Below, piece by piece: positions 27,891-39,510 of a stretch of 64,000 nucleotides of DNA (the first letter of the stretch is position 1; the number at the start of each line of letters is the position of its first letter). The notes beneath the pieces were generated by a model that was given only the letters and a program-made list of their open reading frames with translations, was not told the origin of the DNA and made no database searches. The position numbers and the translations under genes were made by a program. Origin of the DNA: Flavobacteriales bacterium (GTDB lineage: Bacteria > Bacteroidota > Bacteroidia > Flavobacteriales > TMED113); the NCBI GenBank assembly GCA_002714185.1, contig PAWM01000008.1:67091-131090 (forward strand). The letters are read 5' to 3'.

Positions 27891-30104
27891 TTACTCATTT
27901 ATTCTATTAACATATTCTACTCCTTCAATTTTTTTAATCTGTTTCATTACTTTAGTTAAATGTTTATTGTTTTTAATGGATAAATTTATTCGTCCATAAA
28001 ATAATCCATCATCGCTATTAAAATTAACTAATTTCATATTTACATTCATATTACTTGATATAACATTAGTTATCTTATTGACAAGGCCAACAGAATCTAT
28101 ACCTTTTATTTCAATTAATGCATCAAATTCAATATTTTTTGAACTTTTCCATTTACAATTTACAATTCTATATGCAAAGTTAGTTCTTAATCGAATTGCA
28201 TTTGGACATGCGATAGAATGAATTTTAATTCCTTCTTTCACAGTTACAAATCCAAAAACTTTATCACCAGAAATAGGTTGACAACAAGGTGCAATTTTAT
28301 AATCTAAAATTTCTTCTTCATCACCAAAAACTAATAATTTACTTTGTTCTTGCTTTATTACAATTTTATCTTTTTTTGCTCTTTTGATGAATTTAGATTT
28401 TATAAATTCATACCAGCTATCTCTTTTTGATTTGAATTCCTTTAATTGATCATTTGATATTTTTGCAATACCTACTCTATAAAATAATTCTAGGCTATCA
28501 TTTAATTCAAAATATATTTGTAAATCATTTACTATTGACTCATTAAATTTAATTTTTAGATGTTTAAGTTTTCTTATTAATGTTTCTTTACCATCTTTAG
28601 CAATTTCTTTTTTTTCTTGTTTTAATGAATTTTTTATTTTATTTCTTGCTTTTGTAGTAATAACAAAATCTAACCAATCCTCTTTAGGAGTTTGTTTTCT
28701 GGAGCTAATAATTTCTATTTGATCACCACTCTTTAATTTATGACTTAATGGAACAAGTTTTCCATTTACTTTTGTACCTAGACAACTTTTTCCTAAATCA
28801 GTATGTATTTGAAATGCAAAATCTAAAGATGTAGCACCATTAGGAAGAGTTACTAAATCTCCAGTAGGAGAAAAAACAAATATTTCTTCAGAAAATAGAT
28901 TTAACTTGAAATCATCAACAAACTCTATAGCAGTTTCTTGTTCATCTTCTAATGTATCACGAATTCTATTTATCCAACTATCTAAATTATTTTGAATTTT
29001 TTTATTTAAATTTTTATTTTCTTTGTATTTCCAATGAGCTGCATATCCTTTTTCTGCAATTTCATCCATTCTTTGACTTCTAACTTGTACCTCAACCCAT
29101 GATCCATCCATCCCCATTACTGTAGTATGTAGAGATTCATAGCCATTAAATTTCATATTTGATATCCAATCTCTTAATCTATCGGGATTTGGTTTGTAAA
29201 AATCTGTAACAATTGAATATACTTTCCAGCATAATTCTTTTTCTTTTTCTTCCGAACAATCAATAATAATCCTAATCGCAAATTTGTCAAATACTTCTTC
29301 AAATTCTATTTCTTTTTCAATCATTTTTTTTCTAATTGAAAAAATTGATTTTGGTCGTCCTTTAATTGAGCATTTTATATTTTCTAATTTCAATTTTTCT
29401 TTAATTGGACGAGTAAATTTCTTGATGTATTTTTCTCTGTTGTCCTTTGTTTCATTAAGTTTTTTAGAAATGTCAAAATAAGTATTTGGCTCTGTGTATT
29501 TTAAACTTAAATCTTCTAATTCAGTTTTAATTGAATATAATCCAATTCGATGTGCAAGAGGAGCATAAAGATATAATGTTTCAGAAGAAATTCTTTGTTG
29601 TTTTTTTTGATTTAAATATTCTAAAGATCTCATATTATCTAATCTATCCGCAATTTTTATTAAAACAACCCTAATGTCATTTGATAATGTTAAAATCATT
29701 TTTCTAAAGTTTTCAGCTTGTAGAGAAACATCTGCATCTACCACACCTGAAATTTTAGTTAAACCATCTATAATAAGTGATACTTCTTTACCAAATATTT
29801 TTTCAATATCGTCTAATGTAGTGTCAGTATCTTCTACTACATCATGCAATAGGCTACATATAATAGAAGTTGATCCTAATCCAATGTCATTAGAAACAAT
29901 CTTAGCAACTGCTATAGGATGTGTTATAAATAACTGGCCAGATTTTCTTCTAGAATTTTTATGAGCTTCAATTGCTAGATTGAATGCTTTTCTGATGTTT
30001 TTTTTTTCGACAACACTAGTTTTTTTACTAATAGTGCGAATCAATGATCTATATTCATTTATAATAATTTGATTTTCCGATATTTCCGATTTTTTTTTAT
30101 TCAT
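27891..30104 (-). CDS. spoT: RelA/SpoT-type (p)ppGpp synthetase/hydrolase
   Basis: 737 residues with the long RSH layout. The HD hydrolase domain (about 35-190) has FITHPIAVAKI, SLLHDVVEDTD and KIADRLDNMRSL. The synthetase domain (about 225-360) has KGRPKSIFSIRKKM and MKFNGYESLHTTVMG. The TGS domain (about 400-460) includes VFSPTGDLVTLPNGATSLDFAF, followed by a zinc-finger-like CCQPISGDKVFGF segment and a C-terminal ACT domain from about 665. The HD motif is intact, so both making and hydrolysing the alarmone are expected. A 10-A run inside the gene stays in frame. Confidence 0.95.
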   Translation of the reverse strand: MNKKKSEISENQIIINEYRSLIRTISKKTSVVEKKNIRKAFNLAIEAHKNSRRKSGQLFITHPIAVAKIVSNDIGLGSTSIICSLLHDVVEDTDTTLDDIEKIFGKEVSLIIDGLTKISGVVDADVSLQAENFRKMILTLSNDIRVVLIKIADRLDNMRSLEYLNQKKQQRISSETLYLYAPLAHRIGLYSIKTELEDLSLKYTEPNTYFDISKKLNETKDNREKYIKKFTRPIKEKLKLENIKCSIKGRPKSIFSIRKKMIEKEIEFEEVFDKFAIRIIIDCSEEKEKELCWKVYSIVTDFYKPNPDRLRDWISNMKFNGYESLHTTVMGMDGSWVEVQVRSQRMDEIAEKGYAAHWKYKENKNLNKKIQNNLDSWINRIRDTLEDEQETAIEFVDDFKLNLFSEEIFVFSPTGDLVTLPNGATSLDFAFQIHTDLGKSCLGTKVNGKLVPLSHKLKSGDQIEIISSRKQTPKEDWLDFVITTKARNKIKNSLKQEKKEIAKDGKETLIRKLKHLKIKFNESIVNDLQIYFELNDSLELFYRVGIAKISNDQLKEFKSKRDSWYEFIKSKFIKRAKKDKIVIKQEQSKLLVFGDEEEILDYKIAPCCQPISGDKVFGFVTVKEGIKIHSIACPNAIRLRTNFAYRIVNCKWKSSKNIEFDALIEIKGIDSVGLVNKITNVISSNMNVNMKLVNFNSDDGLFYGRINLSIKNNKHLTKVMKQIKKIEGVEYVNRINE

Positions 30105-30147
30105 CAGGGCATATTATTTGCTGATACAATTTAAAAATTTATTCAAA

Positions 30148-31422
30148 TTATCCAATTATTTGATTTTTCACTTCTCCAAAGCCAATTTTTATATATTTAT
30201 TTTGTGCACAACCTCGCATGATTAGTGTGTCATCATCCATTAAAAATTTTCGACTTTCACCATTTTTTAATTTCACTTCTTGTGTTCCAGCCCATGATAA
30301 TTCTAACATAGAACCATATTCTTCCTTTTTTGGTCCAGAAATTGTACCTGATGCCATAAGATCACCTGCATTGATATTGCAGCCATTAATTGTATGATGA
30401 GCAAGCTGTTGACACATATTCCAGTACATGTATTTAAAGTTAGAATTTGATATTTTAGTGTTAATTCCATCTAATGTTTGAATAATAACTTCTAGATTTA
30501 CATCATAATTTTTCAAACCATTAAAATTCAAATATGGACTAATAGGTTGTTGTTGAGTTTCACCTTTTGTTTTAAAGGGTTCTAGTGCATCTAAAGTAAT
30601 AATCCAGGGAGAAATACTAGATGCAAAACTTTTCCCTAAAAATGGACCTAGAGGAACATATTCAAACTTTTGAATATCTCTAGCGGACCAATCATTAAAC
30701 AAACATAGTCCAAAAATATATTTTTCTGCTTCATCAGTTGAAATACTATTTCCCAAGGGTTTTCCTTGACCGGTTATAAATGCCATTTCAAGTTCAAAGT
30801 CAAGTAATTTTGATTTAGAAAATATTGGAATTTTAGATCCTTTTGGTAAAATTTGTCCTGAGGGTCTTTTTATTTTTTCACCGGATAATATTATTGACGA
30901 TGCTCTACCGTGGTATCCTACTGGTATATGTAGCCAATTTGGTAAAAGAGCATTTTCTGGATCTCTAAACATTTTGCCAACATTCATTGCATGATCTTTA
31001 CTGGAGTAAAAATCGGTATAGTCGCCTATTTTAACAGGCATTATTGATTGAATTTCATTAATAGGAAAAAGAACTTCTTTGTTAATAATATTTTCTTTTA
31101 TTTTCTGATTTTTTTCATCAAATATTTCTGCAATTTCATCTCTAATTAATCTCCATATCTTTTTATTTTGTTTTAAAAATTCATTTAGATTCGTATTGTT
31201 TGTAAAAGTTCCTTTTTTTAAAGGAAGTGCATCAAAATAATGTAATTGTTCTAGCCTTGATAAGCTAATTGCGGTTTCACCAATTCTACTTCCTATATGA
31301 ATTGTTTCGTTGTCATTTTTTTTAGATTTAAACACTCCAAAAGGGATATTTTGTATTGGAAAATGAGAATTGTGATCATATTTAATCCAAGATTTTCTAG
31401 TGATGTCATTTGCTTTAATCAT
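30148..31422 (-). CDS. fahA: Fumarylacetoacetase
   Basis: 424 residues, the size of the eukaryotic-type FAH. It hydrolyses 4-fumarylacetoacetate to fumarate and acetoacetate, the last step of tyrosine and homogentisate degradation. Seen are the N-terminal SH3-like region (SHFPIQNIPFGVF), YTDFYSSKDHAMNVG with the metal-binding Asp and catalytic His, LPIGYHGRASSI-like HIPVGYHGRASSI, LDFELEMAFITGQG, LFNDWSARDIQKFEY, PLGPFLGKSF and GDLMASGTISGP. It is 43 bases upstream of spoT on the same strand and divergent from glyA. Confidence 0.96.
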   Translation of the reverse strand: MIKANDITRKSWIKYDHNSHFPIQNIPFGVFKSKKNDNETIHIGSRIGETAISLSRLEQLHYFDALPLKKGTFTNNTNLNEFLKQNKKIWRLIRDEIAEIFDEKNQKIKENIINKEVLFPINEIQSIMPVKIGDYTDFYSSKDHAMNVGKMFRDPENALLPNWLHIPVGYHGRASSIILSGEKIKRPSGQILPKGSKIPIFSKSKLLDFELEMAFITGQGKPLGNSISTDEAEKYIFGLCLFNDWSARDIQKFEYVPLGPFLGKSFASSISPWIITLDALEPFKTKGETQQQPISPYLNFNGLKNYDVNLEVIIQTLDGINTKISNSNFKYMYWNMCQQLAHHTINGCNINAGDLMASGTISGPKKEEYGSMLELSWAGTQEVKLKNGESRKFLMDDDTLIMRGCAQNKYIKIGFGEVKNQIIG

Positions 31423-31481
31423 TATGCATTTTTTATATTTAAAATAAATATATTTAATTTTTTATTTCAAAAACATAAATT

Positions 31482-32759
31482 ATGAAAAACTTAGATGCAG
31501 ATGTTTTTAAATTAATACAAAAAGAGCATGAAAGACAAAATAAAGGAGTGGAATTAATTGCTTCTGAAAATTATGTTAGCCAGGATGTTTTGGATGCAGC
31601 AGGATCTATTTTAACTAACAAATATGCCGAAGGTTATCCAGATAAAAGATACTACGGAGGATGCGAATTTGTTGATGAGATTGAGAATTTAGCAATTAAA
31701 AGATTACAATTATTGTTTAATGCAGAATATGTAAATGTACAACCTCACTCTGGTTCTCAAGCAAATAGTGCTGTATATCTTGCTTGTTTACAACCTGGTG
31801 ATAAAATTTTAGGTTTTGATTTAGCACATGGAGGCCATTTGACACATGGTTCACCAGTGAATTTTTCAGGTAAATTATATTCAACTAGTTTTTATGGAGT
31901 GTCACAAGAAACAGGTTTAATTGATTACGAAAAAATGCGTTCTACTGCATTAAAAGAAAAGCCTAGTATGATTATTTGTGGTGCCTCTGCTTATTCTAGG
32001 GATTGGGATTATAAAGCTTTTAGAGAAGTTGCTAACGAAGTTAATGCAATATTATTGGCTGACATATCACATCCTTCTGGCTTAATAGCAAAAGGCTTGT
32101 TAAATGACCCTTTTGAATTTTGTGACATTATAACTACTACAACTCATAAAACCTTAAGAGGCCCTAGAGGTGGTATTATTATGATGGGTAAGGATTATGA
32201 GAATCCATTTGGTCATAAAAATAAAAAAGGAGATTTAAAGATGATGTCTAATATTTTAAATTCAGGTGTTTTTCCTGGTTCACAAGGTGGGCCTCTCGAA
32301 CATATTATTGCTGCTAAAGCAGTTGCTTTTAATGAAGCTTTACAAGATGAGTTTTTTCATTATATGATGCAGGTTAAAAAAAATGCAAATTATTTATCAA
32401 CAGGTTTGTCTAATTTAGGATATAATATTGTTTCTGGTGGAACTGATAATCATTGTTTACTAATAGATTTAAGGTCTAAAAATATTACAGGTAAAGATGC
32501 AGAATTTGCTTTAGGTCAAGCTCATATTACAGTAAATAAAAATATGGTTCCTTTTGATGATAAATCTCCTTTTATTACTTCAGTAATAAGAATAGGTACT
32601 GCGGCAATAACAACTCGAGGTTTACTGGAAAAAGACATTGAATCAATCGTTGAATATATAGATGAAGCATTATTTTTATATAAAAATCAAAAATCGCTTT
32701 TATCTTTGGGGAAAAAAGTCAATGATAAAATGACTAAATTCCCAATTTTTAAATATTAA
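31482..32759 (+). CDS. glyA: Serine hydroxymethyltransferase
   Basis: 425 residues, PLP-dependent. It interconverts serine and glycine with tetrahydrofolate and supplies one-carbon units. Motifs are [60 protein letters not shown], the PLP lysine in [14 protein letters not shown], and [14 protein letters not shown]. It is five bases upstream of ychF, so the two are probably one transcript. The folate link to FtcD is metabolic only. Confidence 0.97.
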   Translation: MKNLDADVFKLIQKEHERQNKGVELIASENYVSQDVLDAAGSILTNKYAEGYPDKRYYGGCEFVDEIENLAIKRLQLLFNAEYVNVQPHSGSQANSAVYLACLQPGDKILGFDLAHGGHLTHGSPVNFSGKLYSTSFYGVSQETGLIDYEKMRSTALKEKPSMIICGASAYSRDWDYKAFREVANEVNAILLADISHPSGLIAKGLLNDPFEFCDIITTTTHKTLRGPRGGIIMMGKDYENPFGHKNKKGDLKMMSNILNSGVFPGSQGGPLEHIIAAKAVAFNEALQDEFFHYMMQVKKNANYLSTGLSNLGYNIVSGGTDNHCLLIDLRSKNITGKDAEFALGQAHITVNKNMVPFDDKSPFITSVIRIGTAAITTRGLLEKDIESIVEYIDEALFLYKNQKSLLSLGKKVNDKMTKFPIFKY

Positions 32760-32764
32760 TTATT

Positions 32765-33847
32765 ATGAAATGTGGAATAGTTGGCCTACCAAATGTAGGA
32801 AAATCAACATTATTTAATTGTTTATCCAATGCAAAAGCATTAGCTGCAAATTATCCATTTGCTACGATTGAACCTAATATTGGTATCATTCCTGTTCCAG
32901 ATAAAAGATTAGATGAATTAGTTAAGATGATAAATCCTAAAAATGTACAGTCTGCAATAGTTGAAATAGTTGATATTGCTGGACTTGTTAAGGGTGCTAG
33001 TAAAGGTGAGGGATTGGGAAATAAATTTTTAGCTAATATTAGAGAAACAAATGCAATTATTCATGTCTTAAGATGTTTTGAAGATTCTAATATTACTCAT
33101 GTAGATGGTGTTATTGATCCTGTTGCAGATAAAGAAACAGTTGAATTTGAGTTGCAATTAAAGGACATTGAAACTCTTGAAAAAAGACAAGAAAATTTAA
33201 AAAGAATAGCTAATTCAGGTGATAAAAATGCACTAAAAGAGCTAAAGTTAATTAATCAATATCATAATTATATTTCATCTGGAAATTCAGCAAGAAATTT
33301 AATTCTTGACGACAATGATTGTATTTTGAAATTAAATTTATTAACAAATAAACCAGTTTTATATGTTTGTAATGTAGATGAAAAATCAATTAATGGAAAT
33401 CAATATACTGCATCTGTTAAAGAGTCGTTATCTAAATGTGATTCAAAAATGCTTATTATTTCTGCCGCTATAGAGGCTGACATAAATGAATTGGATTCTA
33501 CAAGTGATAAATATGAATTTCTCGAGTCTGTTGGACTTGAAGAACCAGGTGTTAATAAAGTGATTAAGTCTGCATATTCCTTGTTAGGATTACATACATT
33601 TTTTACGGCAGGTGAAAAAGAGGTCAGGGCATGGACAATAAAACAAGGTGCAAAAGCACCACAAGCTGCAGGTGTAATTCATACAGATTTTGAAAAAGGT
33701 TTTATTAGAGCAGAAGTTATTACATATAAAGATAGAATTCAATATAAAACAGAACAAGCATGTAGAGAAGCTGGAAAAGTATCAATTGAAGGAAAAAACT
33801 ACGAAGTTTGTGATGGTGATGTAGTTCATTTCAGATTTAATGTTTAA
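32765..33847 (+). CDS. ychF: YchF-family P-loop ATPase
   Basis: 360 residues of the Obg-like YchF/OLA1 family, which binds ATP rather than GTP and associates with ribosomes. The P-loop is GIVGLPNVGKSTLFN (4-18), followed by NYPFATIEPNIG and VDIAGLVKGASKGEGLGNKFL. A central coiled-coil region lies at about 130-170, and the C-terminal TGS domain has TFFTAGEKEVRAWTI and GVIHTDFEKGFIRAEV. Length and motif set are normal. Confidence 0.96.
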   Translation: MKCGIVGLPNVGKSTLFNCLSNAKALAANYPFATIEPNIGIIPVPDKRLDELVKMINPKNVQSAIVEIVDIAGLVKGASKGEGLGNKFLANIRETNAIIHVLRCFEDSNITHVDGVIDPVADKETVEFELQLKDIETLEKRQENLKRIANSGDKNALKELKLINQYHNYISSGNSARNLILDDNDCILKLNLLTNKPVLYVCNVDEKSINGNQYTASVKESLSKCDSKMLIISAAIEADINELDSTSDKYEFLESVGLEEPGVNKVIKSAYSLLGLHTFFTAGEKEVRAWTIKQGAKAPQAAGVIHTDFEKGFIRAEVITYKDRIQYKTEQACREAGKVSIEGKNYEVCDGDVVHFRFNV

Positions 33848-33914
33848 CTAAATTAGTTTGACTTTGAATTATTTTTTTAAATTAAAAAAAAAGAAACAAC
33901 TGACTAATGTGTAA

Positions 33915-33945
33915 TTGTTAATAAGTTTTATATTTTCTTTATTTG
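33915..33945 (+). promoter_or_regulatory. Candidate promoter for parE-parC
   Basis: TTG at 33915-33917, a 20-base spacer and TTTATTTG (one mismatch from TAnnTTTG) at 33938-33945 lie in the 144-base gap before parE. A start site near 33952 would leave a leader of about 40 nt. Confidence 0.3.
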
Positions 33946-33991
33946 CTTAATTTTTAATCTTTTGTAGATTTATTACATCTATTAATTTAAC

Positions 33992-35863
33992 ATGGTATTA
34001 GATATGGCTAAACATCAATATACAGAGGATAGTATAAAGTCCTTGGATTGGAAGGAGCATATTAGAATGCGACCTGGAATGTATATTGGTAAAATTGGAG
34101 ATGGTAGTTCTCATGACGATGGAATATATGTTCTTTTAAAAGAGGTTCTTGATAATTCTATGGACGAGTTTGTGATGGGATATGGAAAGACTATCGAAAT
34201 AAGTGTGAGAGGTCAAAAGGTAATTGTGAGAGATTATGGAAGAGGAATTCCCTTGGGAAAAGTTCTTGATTGTGTTTCAAAAATTAATACTGGTGGAAAA
34301 TATGATACGAAGGCCTTTAAAAAAGCAGTTGGTTTAAATGGTGTTGGTACAAAAGCAGTAAATGCATTATCCGAGTATTTTAAAATTCAGAGTTTTCGTG
34401 AAAAAGAATTTAAGAATATTGAATTTGAGAGAGGAGAAATCATGCAGGAAGATATAATTAGTGAAACATCTCAAAGAAATGGAACTAAAGTTATATTTAT
34501 ACCTGACTCTAATATATTTGGTAAATATAGATTTTTAGATGACTATATAGTAACTATGATTTGGAACTATGTATATCTAAATCCTGGTTTAAGCATTTAT
34601 TATAATGGTCAAAAATATTTTTCTGAGAATGGATTACATGATTTGTTACAAGCTAATATTGATTCAAAATTAGCTTATCCAATTATTCATTTAAAGGGTC
34701 ATGATATTGAAGTAGCATTAAGTCATTCTACACAAAAATATGGTGAAACCTATTTTTCATTTGTAAATGGTCAACATACTACTCAAGGAGGAACACATCA
34801 GTCTGCACTAAGAGAAACTGTTGTGAAAACATTAAGAGAATTTTATAAAAAAAACTATGATGCATCAGATATAAGGCAGTCTATAATTGCTTCAATAAGT
34901 TTAAAAGTAATGGAACCTGTATTTGAGTCGCAAACAAAAACAAAACTAGGTTCTTCAGAAATGGGGGGTGGGTTACCAACAATTAGAACCTACATTAATG
35001 ATTTTATTAAAAATAATCTAGATAACTTTTTGCATAAAAATCAGGAAATATCAACTTTACTTCATTCTAAAATTCAACAATCAGAAAAGGAGAGAAAAGA
35101 ATTATCTGGGATAAAAAAAATTAGTAGAGAGAGAGCGAAAAAAGCTAATTTACATAATCGTAAATTGAGAGACTGTAAAATACACTATAATGATTCAAAA
35201 GGCGATAGAAGATTGGAAACTACTATTTTTATAACTGAGGGTGATTCTGCAAGTGGATCTATTACAAAATCAAGAGATGTACAAACACAAGCTGTATTTA
35301 GTTTGAAAGGAAAACCACTAAATTCTTATGGTTTAACTAAACGAATTGTGTATGAAAATGAAGAATTTAATTTGCTGCAGAGTGCATTAAATATTGAAGA
35401 TGGATTAGATAATTTAAGATATAATAATATAGTAATCGCAACAGATGCGGATGTAGATGGTATGCACATCAGATTATTGCTAATAACATTTTTTCTTCAA
35501 TTTTTCCCTGATTTAGTTAAAGAAAAACATTTATATATCCTTCAAACTCCTTTATTTCGTGTTAGAAATAAGTATGAAACAGTATATTGTTATGATAAAT
35601 ATGAAAAAAAGATTGCCGAAGATAAATTAAAAGGTAAAATTGAAATTACTAGATTCAAGGGTTTAGGTGAAATTTCTCCGTCAGAATTTAAAGAATTTAT
35701 AGGTGAGAAAATGAGAATTGACCCTGTAATTTTAAAAGGCAATACAACAATTGATGATTTATTAAAATTTTATATGGGTAAAAACACACCTCAAAGACAA
35801 CAGTTTATTATTGATAACCTCAAATTAGAAGAAAATTTAATTATAGATAATAATGATGAGTGA
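33992..35863 (+). CDS. parE: DNA topoisomerase IV subunit B
   Basis: 623 residues. The GHKL ATPase has [24 protein letters not shown] and [14 protein letters not shown], the transducer domain follows, and the TOPRIM domain has [11 protein letters not shown] and [15 protein letters not shown]. The opening [31 protein letters not shown] is typical of Bacteroidota ParE rather than GyrB. The enzyme decatenates daughter chromosomes. Translation may begin at ATG 33992 or at ATG 34004 (MAKHQYTED), which matches relatives better. The 3' end overlaps parC by 11 bases. Confidence 0.94.
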   Translation: MVLDMAKHQYTEDSIKSLDWKEHIRMRPGMYIGKIGDGSSHDDGIYVLLKEVLDNSMDEFVMGYGKTIEISVRGQKVIVRDYGRGIPLGKVLDCVSKINTGGKYDTKAFKKAVGLNGVGTKAVNALSEYFKIQSFREKEFKNIEFERGEIMQEDIISETSQRNGTKVIFIPDSNIFGKYRFLDDYIVTMIWNYVYLNPGLSIYYNGQKYFSENGLHDLLQANIDSKLAYPIIHLKGHDIEVALSHSTQKYGETYFSFVNGQHTTQGGTHQSALRETVVKTLREFYKKNYDASDIRQSIIASISLKVMEPVFESQTKTKLGSSEMGGGLPTIRTYINDFIKNNLDNFLHKNQEISTLLHSKIQQSEKERKELSGIKKISRERAKKANLHNRKLRDCKIHYNDSKGDRRLETTIFITEGDSASGSITKSRDVQTQAVFSLKGKPLNSYGLTKRIVYENEEFNLLQSALNIEDGLDNLRYNNIVIATDADVDGMHIRLLLITFFLQFFPDLVKEKHLYILQTPLFRVRNKYETVYCYDKYEKKIAEDKLKGKIEITRFKGLGEISPSEFKEFIGEKMRIDPVILKGNTTIDDLLKFYMGKNTPQRQQFIIDNLKLEENLIIDNNDE

Positions 35864-38441
35864 AGAAAATAATTATATTGAAGATATTAATGATACTGAT
35901 GAATCTCTCAATAAGTTAGCTTCATTATCGGATATGTATGAAGATTGGTTTTTAGACTATGCTTCTTATGTTATTCTTGAACGATCAGTTCCTTTCATAC
36001 TAGATGGATTAAAACCAGTTCAAAGAAGAATATTACATTCTTTAAAGGAAATGCATGATGGTCGCTATCATAAAGTTGCAAATTTGATTGGAAACACAAT
36101 GAAATATCACCCTCATGGTGATGCTTCAATTGCTGATGCGTTAGTGAAAGTAGCTCAAAAAGAATTACTTATTGATATGCAAGGAAATTGGGGTAATATT
36201 TTTACTGGTGACAGAGCTGCAGCACCTAGATACATTGAAGCTAGATTATCTCAGTTTGCTTTAGATGTTGTTTTTAGTCCTAAAGTTACAGATTGGCAGT
36301 ATTCCTATGATGGTAGAACCAAAGAACCTGTATCACTTCCTATTAAATTTCCTCTTCTTCTTAATCAAGGTGCAGAAGGAATAGCTGTTGGTTTATCAAC
36401 CAAGATTCTTCCTCATAATTTCATTGAGCTTATAAATGCCTCAATATCAATACTTAAAGGTAAAGGTAAAAGAATTTTTCCTGATTTTTTAACTGGAGGA
36501 ATAGCTGATTTTTCAGATTATAATGATGGGAAAAGAGGTGGAAAAGTTCTTGTGAGAGCAAAAATTAATTTAATTGAGAATAATCTGTTAAAAATTACTG
36601 AAATTCCATTTAGCACCAGTACAACTAGTTTAATTGATTCCATTGTTCGTGCAAATGATAAAGGTAAAATTAGAATTAAAAAAATAGAAGATAATACTGC
36701 TGAAAATGTAGAAATCTTAATTTATCTTCCAAATGGAGTTTCCACTGATAAAACAATTGATGCATTATATGCATTTACTGATTGTCAAATCTCTATTTCT
36801 CCTTTATCTTGTATTATTAGTGATAATAAGCCTGTTTTTCTAGGGGTTAGTGAATTATTGAAATTGTCAACAGAAAACACTAAGATTATACTAAAAAAAG
36901 AATTAGAAATTCAATTAAAAGAGTTAGAAGGGCGTTGGCAAGCATTGACATTAGAACAAATTTTTATTGAAAAGAGAATTTATAGAAAAATTGAGGAAAT
37001 TGCATCTTGGGATGAGGTGATAAAAATAATCTATCATTCATTATTACCTTATGAGAATAATTTAATTAGAAAAATAACAAATGATGATATTATTCAATTA
37101 ACTGAGCTAAGGATTAAGAAAATCACTCGTTACGATCTTGAAAAAGAAAAAGATAAAATCAAAAATATAGAAGAATTAATTCAACAAACTAAGTTTAATA
37201 TTAATAATTTGGTTGATTATGCAATAGATTATTTTAAAAATTTAAAAAAGAAGCATAGCCTTGGTAAGGAAAGAAAGACAGAAATTAAAATTTTTGATAA
37301 AATTGTTGCCTCAAAAGTTGCTATAGCTAATAAGAAATTATATGTCAATAAACAAGATGGATTTGTAGGTACATCTTTAAGAAAAGAAGAGTTTGTTTGT
37401 GAATGTTCTGACATTGATGATTTGATCGTTTTTAAATCTGATGGAACAATGGTGGTTACAAAAGTAGCTGCTAAAGTATTTGTTGGCAAGGATATTATAT
37501 ATGTAAATGTATTTAAAAAAAATGATGACAGGACAATTTATAATATGATATACAGAGATAATATTACTAATAAATCATATATTAAGAGATTTCCTGTTAA
37601 AGGAATTACTAGAGATAAACAATATATTTTAACAAAATCATCTAAATCTTCTGTTTTATATTTTACTGCTAATTTAAATGGAGAAGCTGAAACAGTCTCC
37701 GTTATATTAAGGGCTAAATCGAAATTAAAAAAATTAAAGTTAGATGTAGATTTTTCTCATACTTTAATTAAAAATAGGAGTGTCAAAGGTAATCTAGTTA
37801 CTCCACACAGTATTAATAGAATTGAGCTAAAATCTACAGGAGTTTCTACTCTTTCTGGTCAAAAAATATGGTTTGATCAGTCTATTCATAGAATTAACAA
37901 TGAAGAAAGAGGCGATTATCTTGGAGAATTTACTGGTGATGATAAAATTTTAATTATCACTGCTTCTGGATATTGTGAACTTATTACATATGATTTAGCA
38001 AATCATTTTCCGGATGATATTATTTTGTTGGAAAAATATTCATCAACTAAACCAATTACTGCAATTTATTTTCATGGAGATAAAAAACAGTATTATATAA
38101 AAAGATTTATTCCATCTCCTGGTCAAAAGAGAATAAGTATTATTAATCAAAGTAAAAATAGTTATTTAGAATTAGCATTTTCAGACTTAACATATAATTT
38201 AAAATTAGAATTTATTAAGCCAAGAAATAAAGATCCTAGAAATGATGAATTTCTTGACCCTAAAGATTTTATATCTGTAAAAGGTATAAGTACACTAGGA
38301 AATCAAATAAGTCGTTACTCAATTAAGTCAATTTCTATTGTGGAAAATAACAAAATTGAAAACACAGTAAATAATAATCAAATTACAGATGATAATATTG
38401 ATAGTGAAGAACAAAACAGTCAAATCAAAATGAATTTTTAA
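35853..38441 (+). CDS. parC: DNA topoisomerase IV subunit A
   Basis: 862 residues. The breakage-reunion core (about 30-480) contains [33 protein letters not shown] and the catalytic Tyr127 in [13 protein letters not shown]. The C-terminal part (about 500-830) consists of divergent beta-propeller repeats of the Bacteroidota ParC type. The tail is acidic and Asn-rich. It overlaps parE, so the two subunits are coupled. Two tandem ATGs (35853 and 35856) can start it. Confidence 0.95.
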   Translation: MMSEENNYIEDINDTDESLNKLASLSDMYEDWFLDYASYVILERSVPFILDGLKPVQRRILHSLKEMHDGRYHKVANLIGNTMKYHPHGDASIADALVKVAQKELLIDMQGNWGNIFTGDRAAAPRYIEARLSQFALDVVFSPKVTDWQYSYDGRTKEPVSLPIKFPLLLNQGAEGIAVGLSTKILPHNFIELINASISILKGKGKRIFPDFLTGGIADFSDYNDGKRGGKVLVRAKINLIENNLLKITEIPFSTSTTSLIDSIVRANDKGKIRIKKIEDNTAENVEILIYLPNGVSTDKTIDALYAFTDCQISISPLSCIISDNKPVFLGVSELLKLSTENTKIILKKELEIQLKELEGRWQALTLEQIFIEKRIYRKIEEIASWDEVIKIIYHSLLPYENNLIRKITNDDIIQLTELRIKKITRYDLEKEKDKIKNIEELIQQTKFNINNLVDYAIDYFKNLKKKHSLGKERKTEIKIFDKIVASKVAIANKKLYVNKQDGFVGTSLRKEEFVCECSDIDDLIVFKSDGTMVVTKVAAKVFVGKDIIYVNVFKKNDDRTIYNMIYRDNITNKSYIKRFPVKGITRDKQYILTKSSKSSVLYFTANLNGEAETVSVILRAKSKLKKLKLDVDFSHTLIKNRSVKGNLVTPHSINRIELKSTGVSTLSGQKIWFDQSIHRINNEERGDYLGEFTGDDKILIITASGYCELITYDLANHFPDDIILLEKYSSTKPITAIYFHGDKKQYYIKRFIPSPGQKRISIINQSKNSYLELAFSDLTYNLKLEFIKPRNKDPRNDEFLDPKDFISVKGISTLGNQISRYSIKSISIVENNKIENTVNNNQITDDNIDSEEQNSQIKMNF

Positions 38442-38492
38442 TTGAGATTTTTTTTTTCATTTTAAAAAAGTAATTATATTAAAATTAGATTT

Positions 38493-39488
38493 ATGAAAAA
38501 ATATTCAATTTTAGAAATATTCACTATGTTAATAGTAGGTTGTAAAAAATATAATTTTGTTTTTTTTCTATTTGCATGTTTTTCTATTTCAAGTTTTTCT
38601 TTTTCCCAACAACTTCCATTACATAATCAATATATATATAATCCTTTGGTAATAAATCCTTCATTTGCTGGTGTAAGTAGCCTTTCGAGTATCAATCTGA
38701 CTACAAGAAGTCAATGGATAGGTTTTTCTGATGGAATTACAACATTATCATTATCTGGTAATTATCCTATTTCCGAAAATCAGGGAGTAGGGGGTACATT
38801 ATTTCAAGATAATACAGGTGCAATCTCAATAACTGGATTAGAAATAGATTATTCTTTTAAATTCCCATTAATTTTAGATTATAGTCTTTCTCTAGGACTT
38901 GGATTAGTTCCATATCAATATCTTTACGATGCTAATCAGGTTAATCCAAATAGTCCACAGCCCTTTGACCCTGCTTTAGATATCTCGGACAAATCTACAA
39001 GTTTTGATATGAATTTTGGTATGTTTGTGTATAGTGATTTTATGTTTGCAGGTTTTTCTGTTTTAAATTTAATTCAATCTTCTACAATCCCTAATGTAAG
39101 CTCTAATAACGATGTTCCAAATCAGCTAGTGAGAAATTATTATGCTTTAGCTGGGTATCATTATTTCAATGAAGCATCAAGAGTTGGATTAGAACAGTCT
39201 ATTTTAATGCGAAGCACTACATACTCAGGTGTTCAGTTTGACTTTAACTTTAAAGCAGAATTTAATGATTCTTTTTATTTATTGTGTGGATATAGAACAA
39301 ACCAAGAAATTTTAGCTGGTTTTGGAATTAAATACGGAAAAATAGGTTTTGTTTATAATATTGATATAAATTATGGTGAAATTGGCGAATATTCTAATTC
39401 TTCTCACGAAATAGGTTTAATTTTTTACTTAAATAATAATAGAAACATTTTTAATTGGACTCGTGATCTCAATCTACAATACAAATAA
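38493..39488 (+). CDS. PorP/SprF-family type IX secretion membrane protein
   Basis: 331 residues. A hydrophobic signal (FVFFLFACFSISSFSFSQ) is followed by the family hallmark QLPLHNQYIYNPLVINPSFAG, and TTRSQWIGFSDG, GGTLFQDNTGAIS and repeated barrel strands up to GLIFYLNN. PorP/SprF proteins are outer-membrane barrels that help attach or export type-B CTD adhesins. The first ATG (38493) gives a long n-region; ATG 38526 gives a more usual signal peptide, so the start is uncertain. No adhesin gene is adjacent; a type-B CTD protein is at 7224. Confidence 0.9.
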   Translation: MKKYSILEIFTMLIVGCKKYNFVFFLFACFSISSFSFSQQLPLHNQYIYNPLVINPSFAGVSSLSSINLTTRSQWIGFSDGITTLSLSGNYPISENQGVGGTLFQDNTGAISITGLEIDYSFKFPLILDYSLSLGLGLVPYQYLYDANQVNPNSPQPFDPALDISDKSTSFDMNFGMFVYSDFMFAGFSVLNLIQSSTIPNVSSNNDVPNQLVRNYYALAGYHYFNEASRVGLEQSILMRSTTYSGVQFDFNFKAEFNDSFYLLCGYRTNQEILAGFGIKYGKIGFVYNIDINYGEIGEYSNSSHEIGLIFYLNNNRNIFNWTRDLNLQYK

Positions 39489-39510
39489 AAAATAAGAATA
39501 ATTTATTTTT
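39488..39510. terminator. Possible AT-only hairpin between convergent genes
   Basis: An 8-bp stem AAAAATAA / TTATTTTT with a 7-base loop lies between the ends of the PorP/SprF gene and tsaD and is flanked by A and T runs. With no G:C pairs it is at best a weak terminator. Confidence 0.25.

Noticed and set aside
29998-30007. Ten-T run (A10 in the gene) in spoT as a second frameshift site
   Set aside because: The spoT frame continues without interruption through the run.
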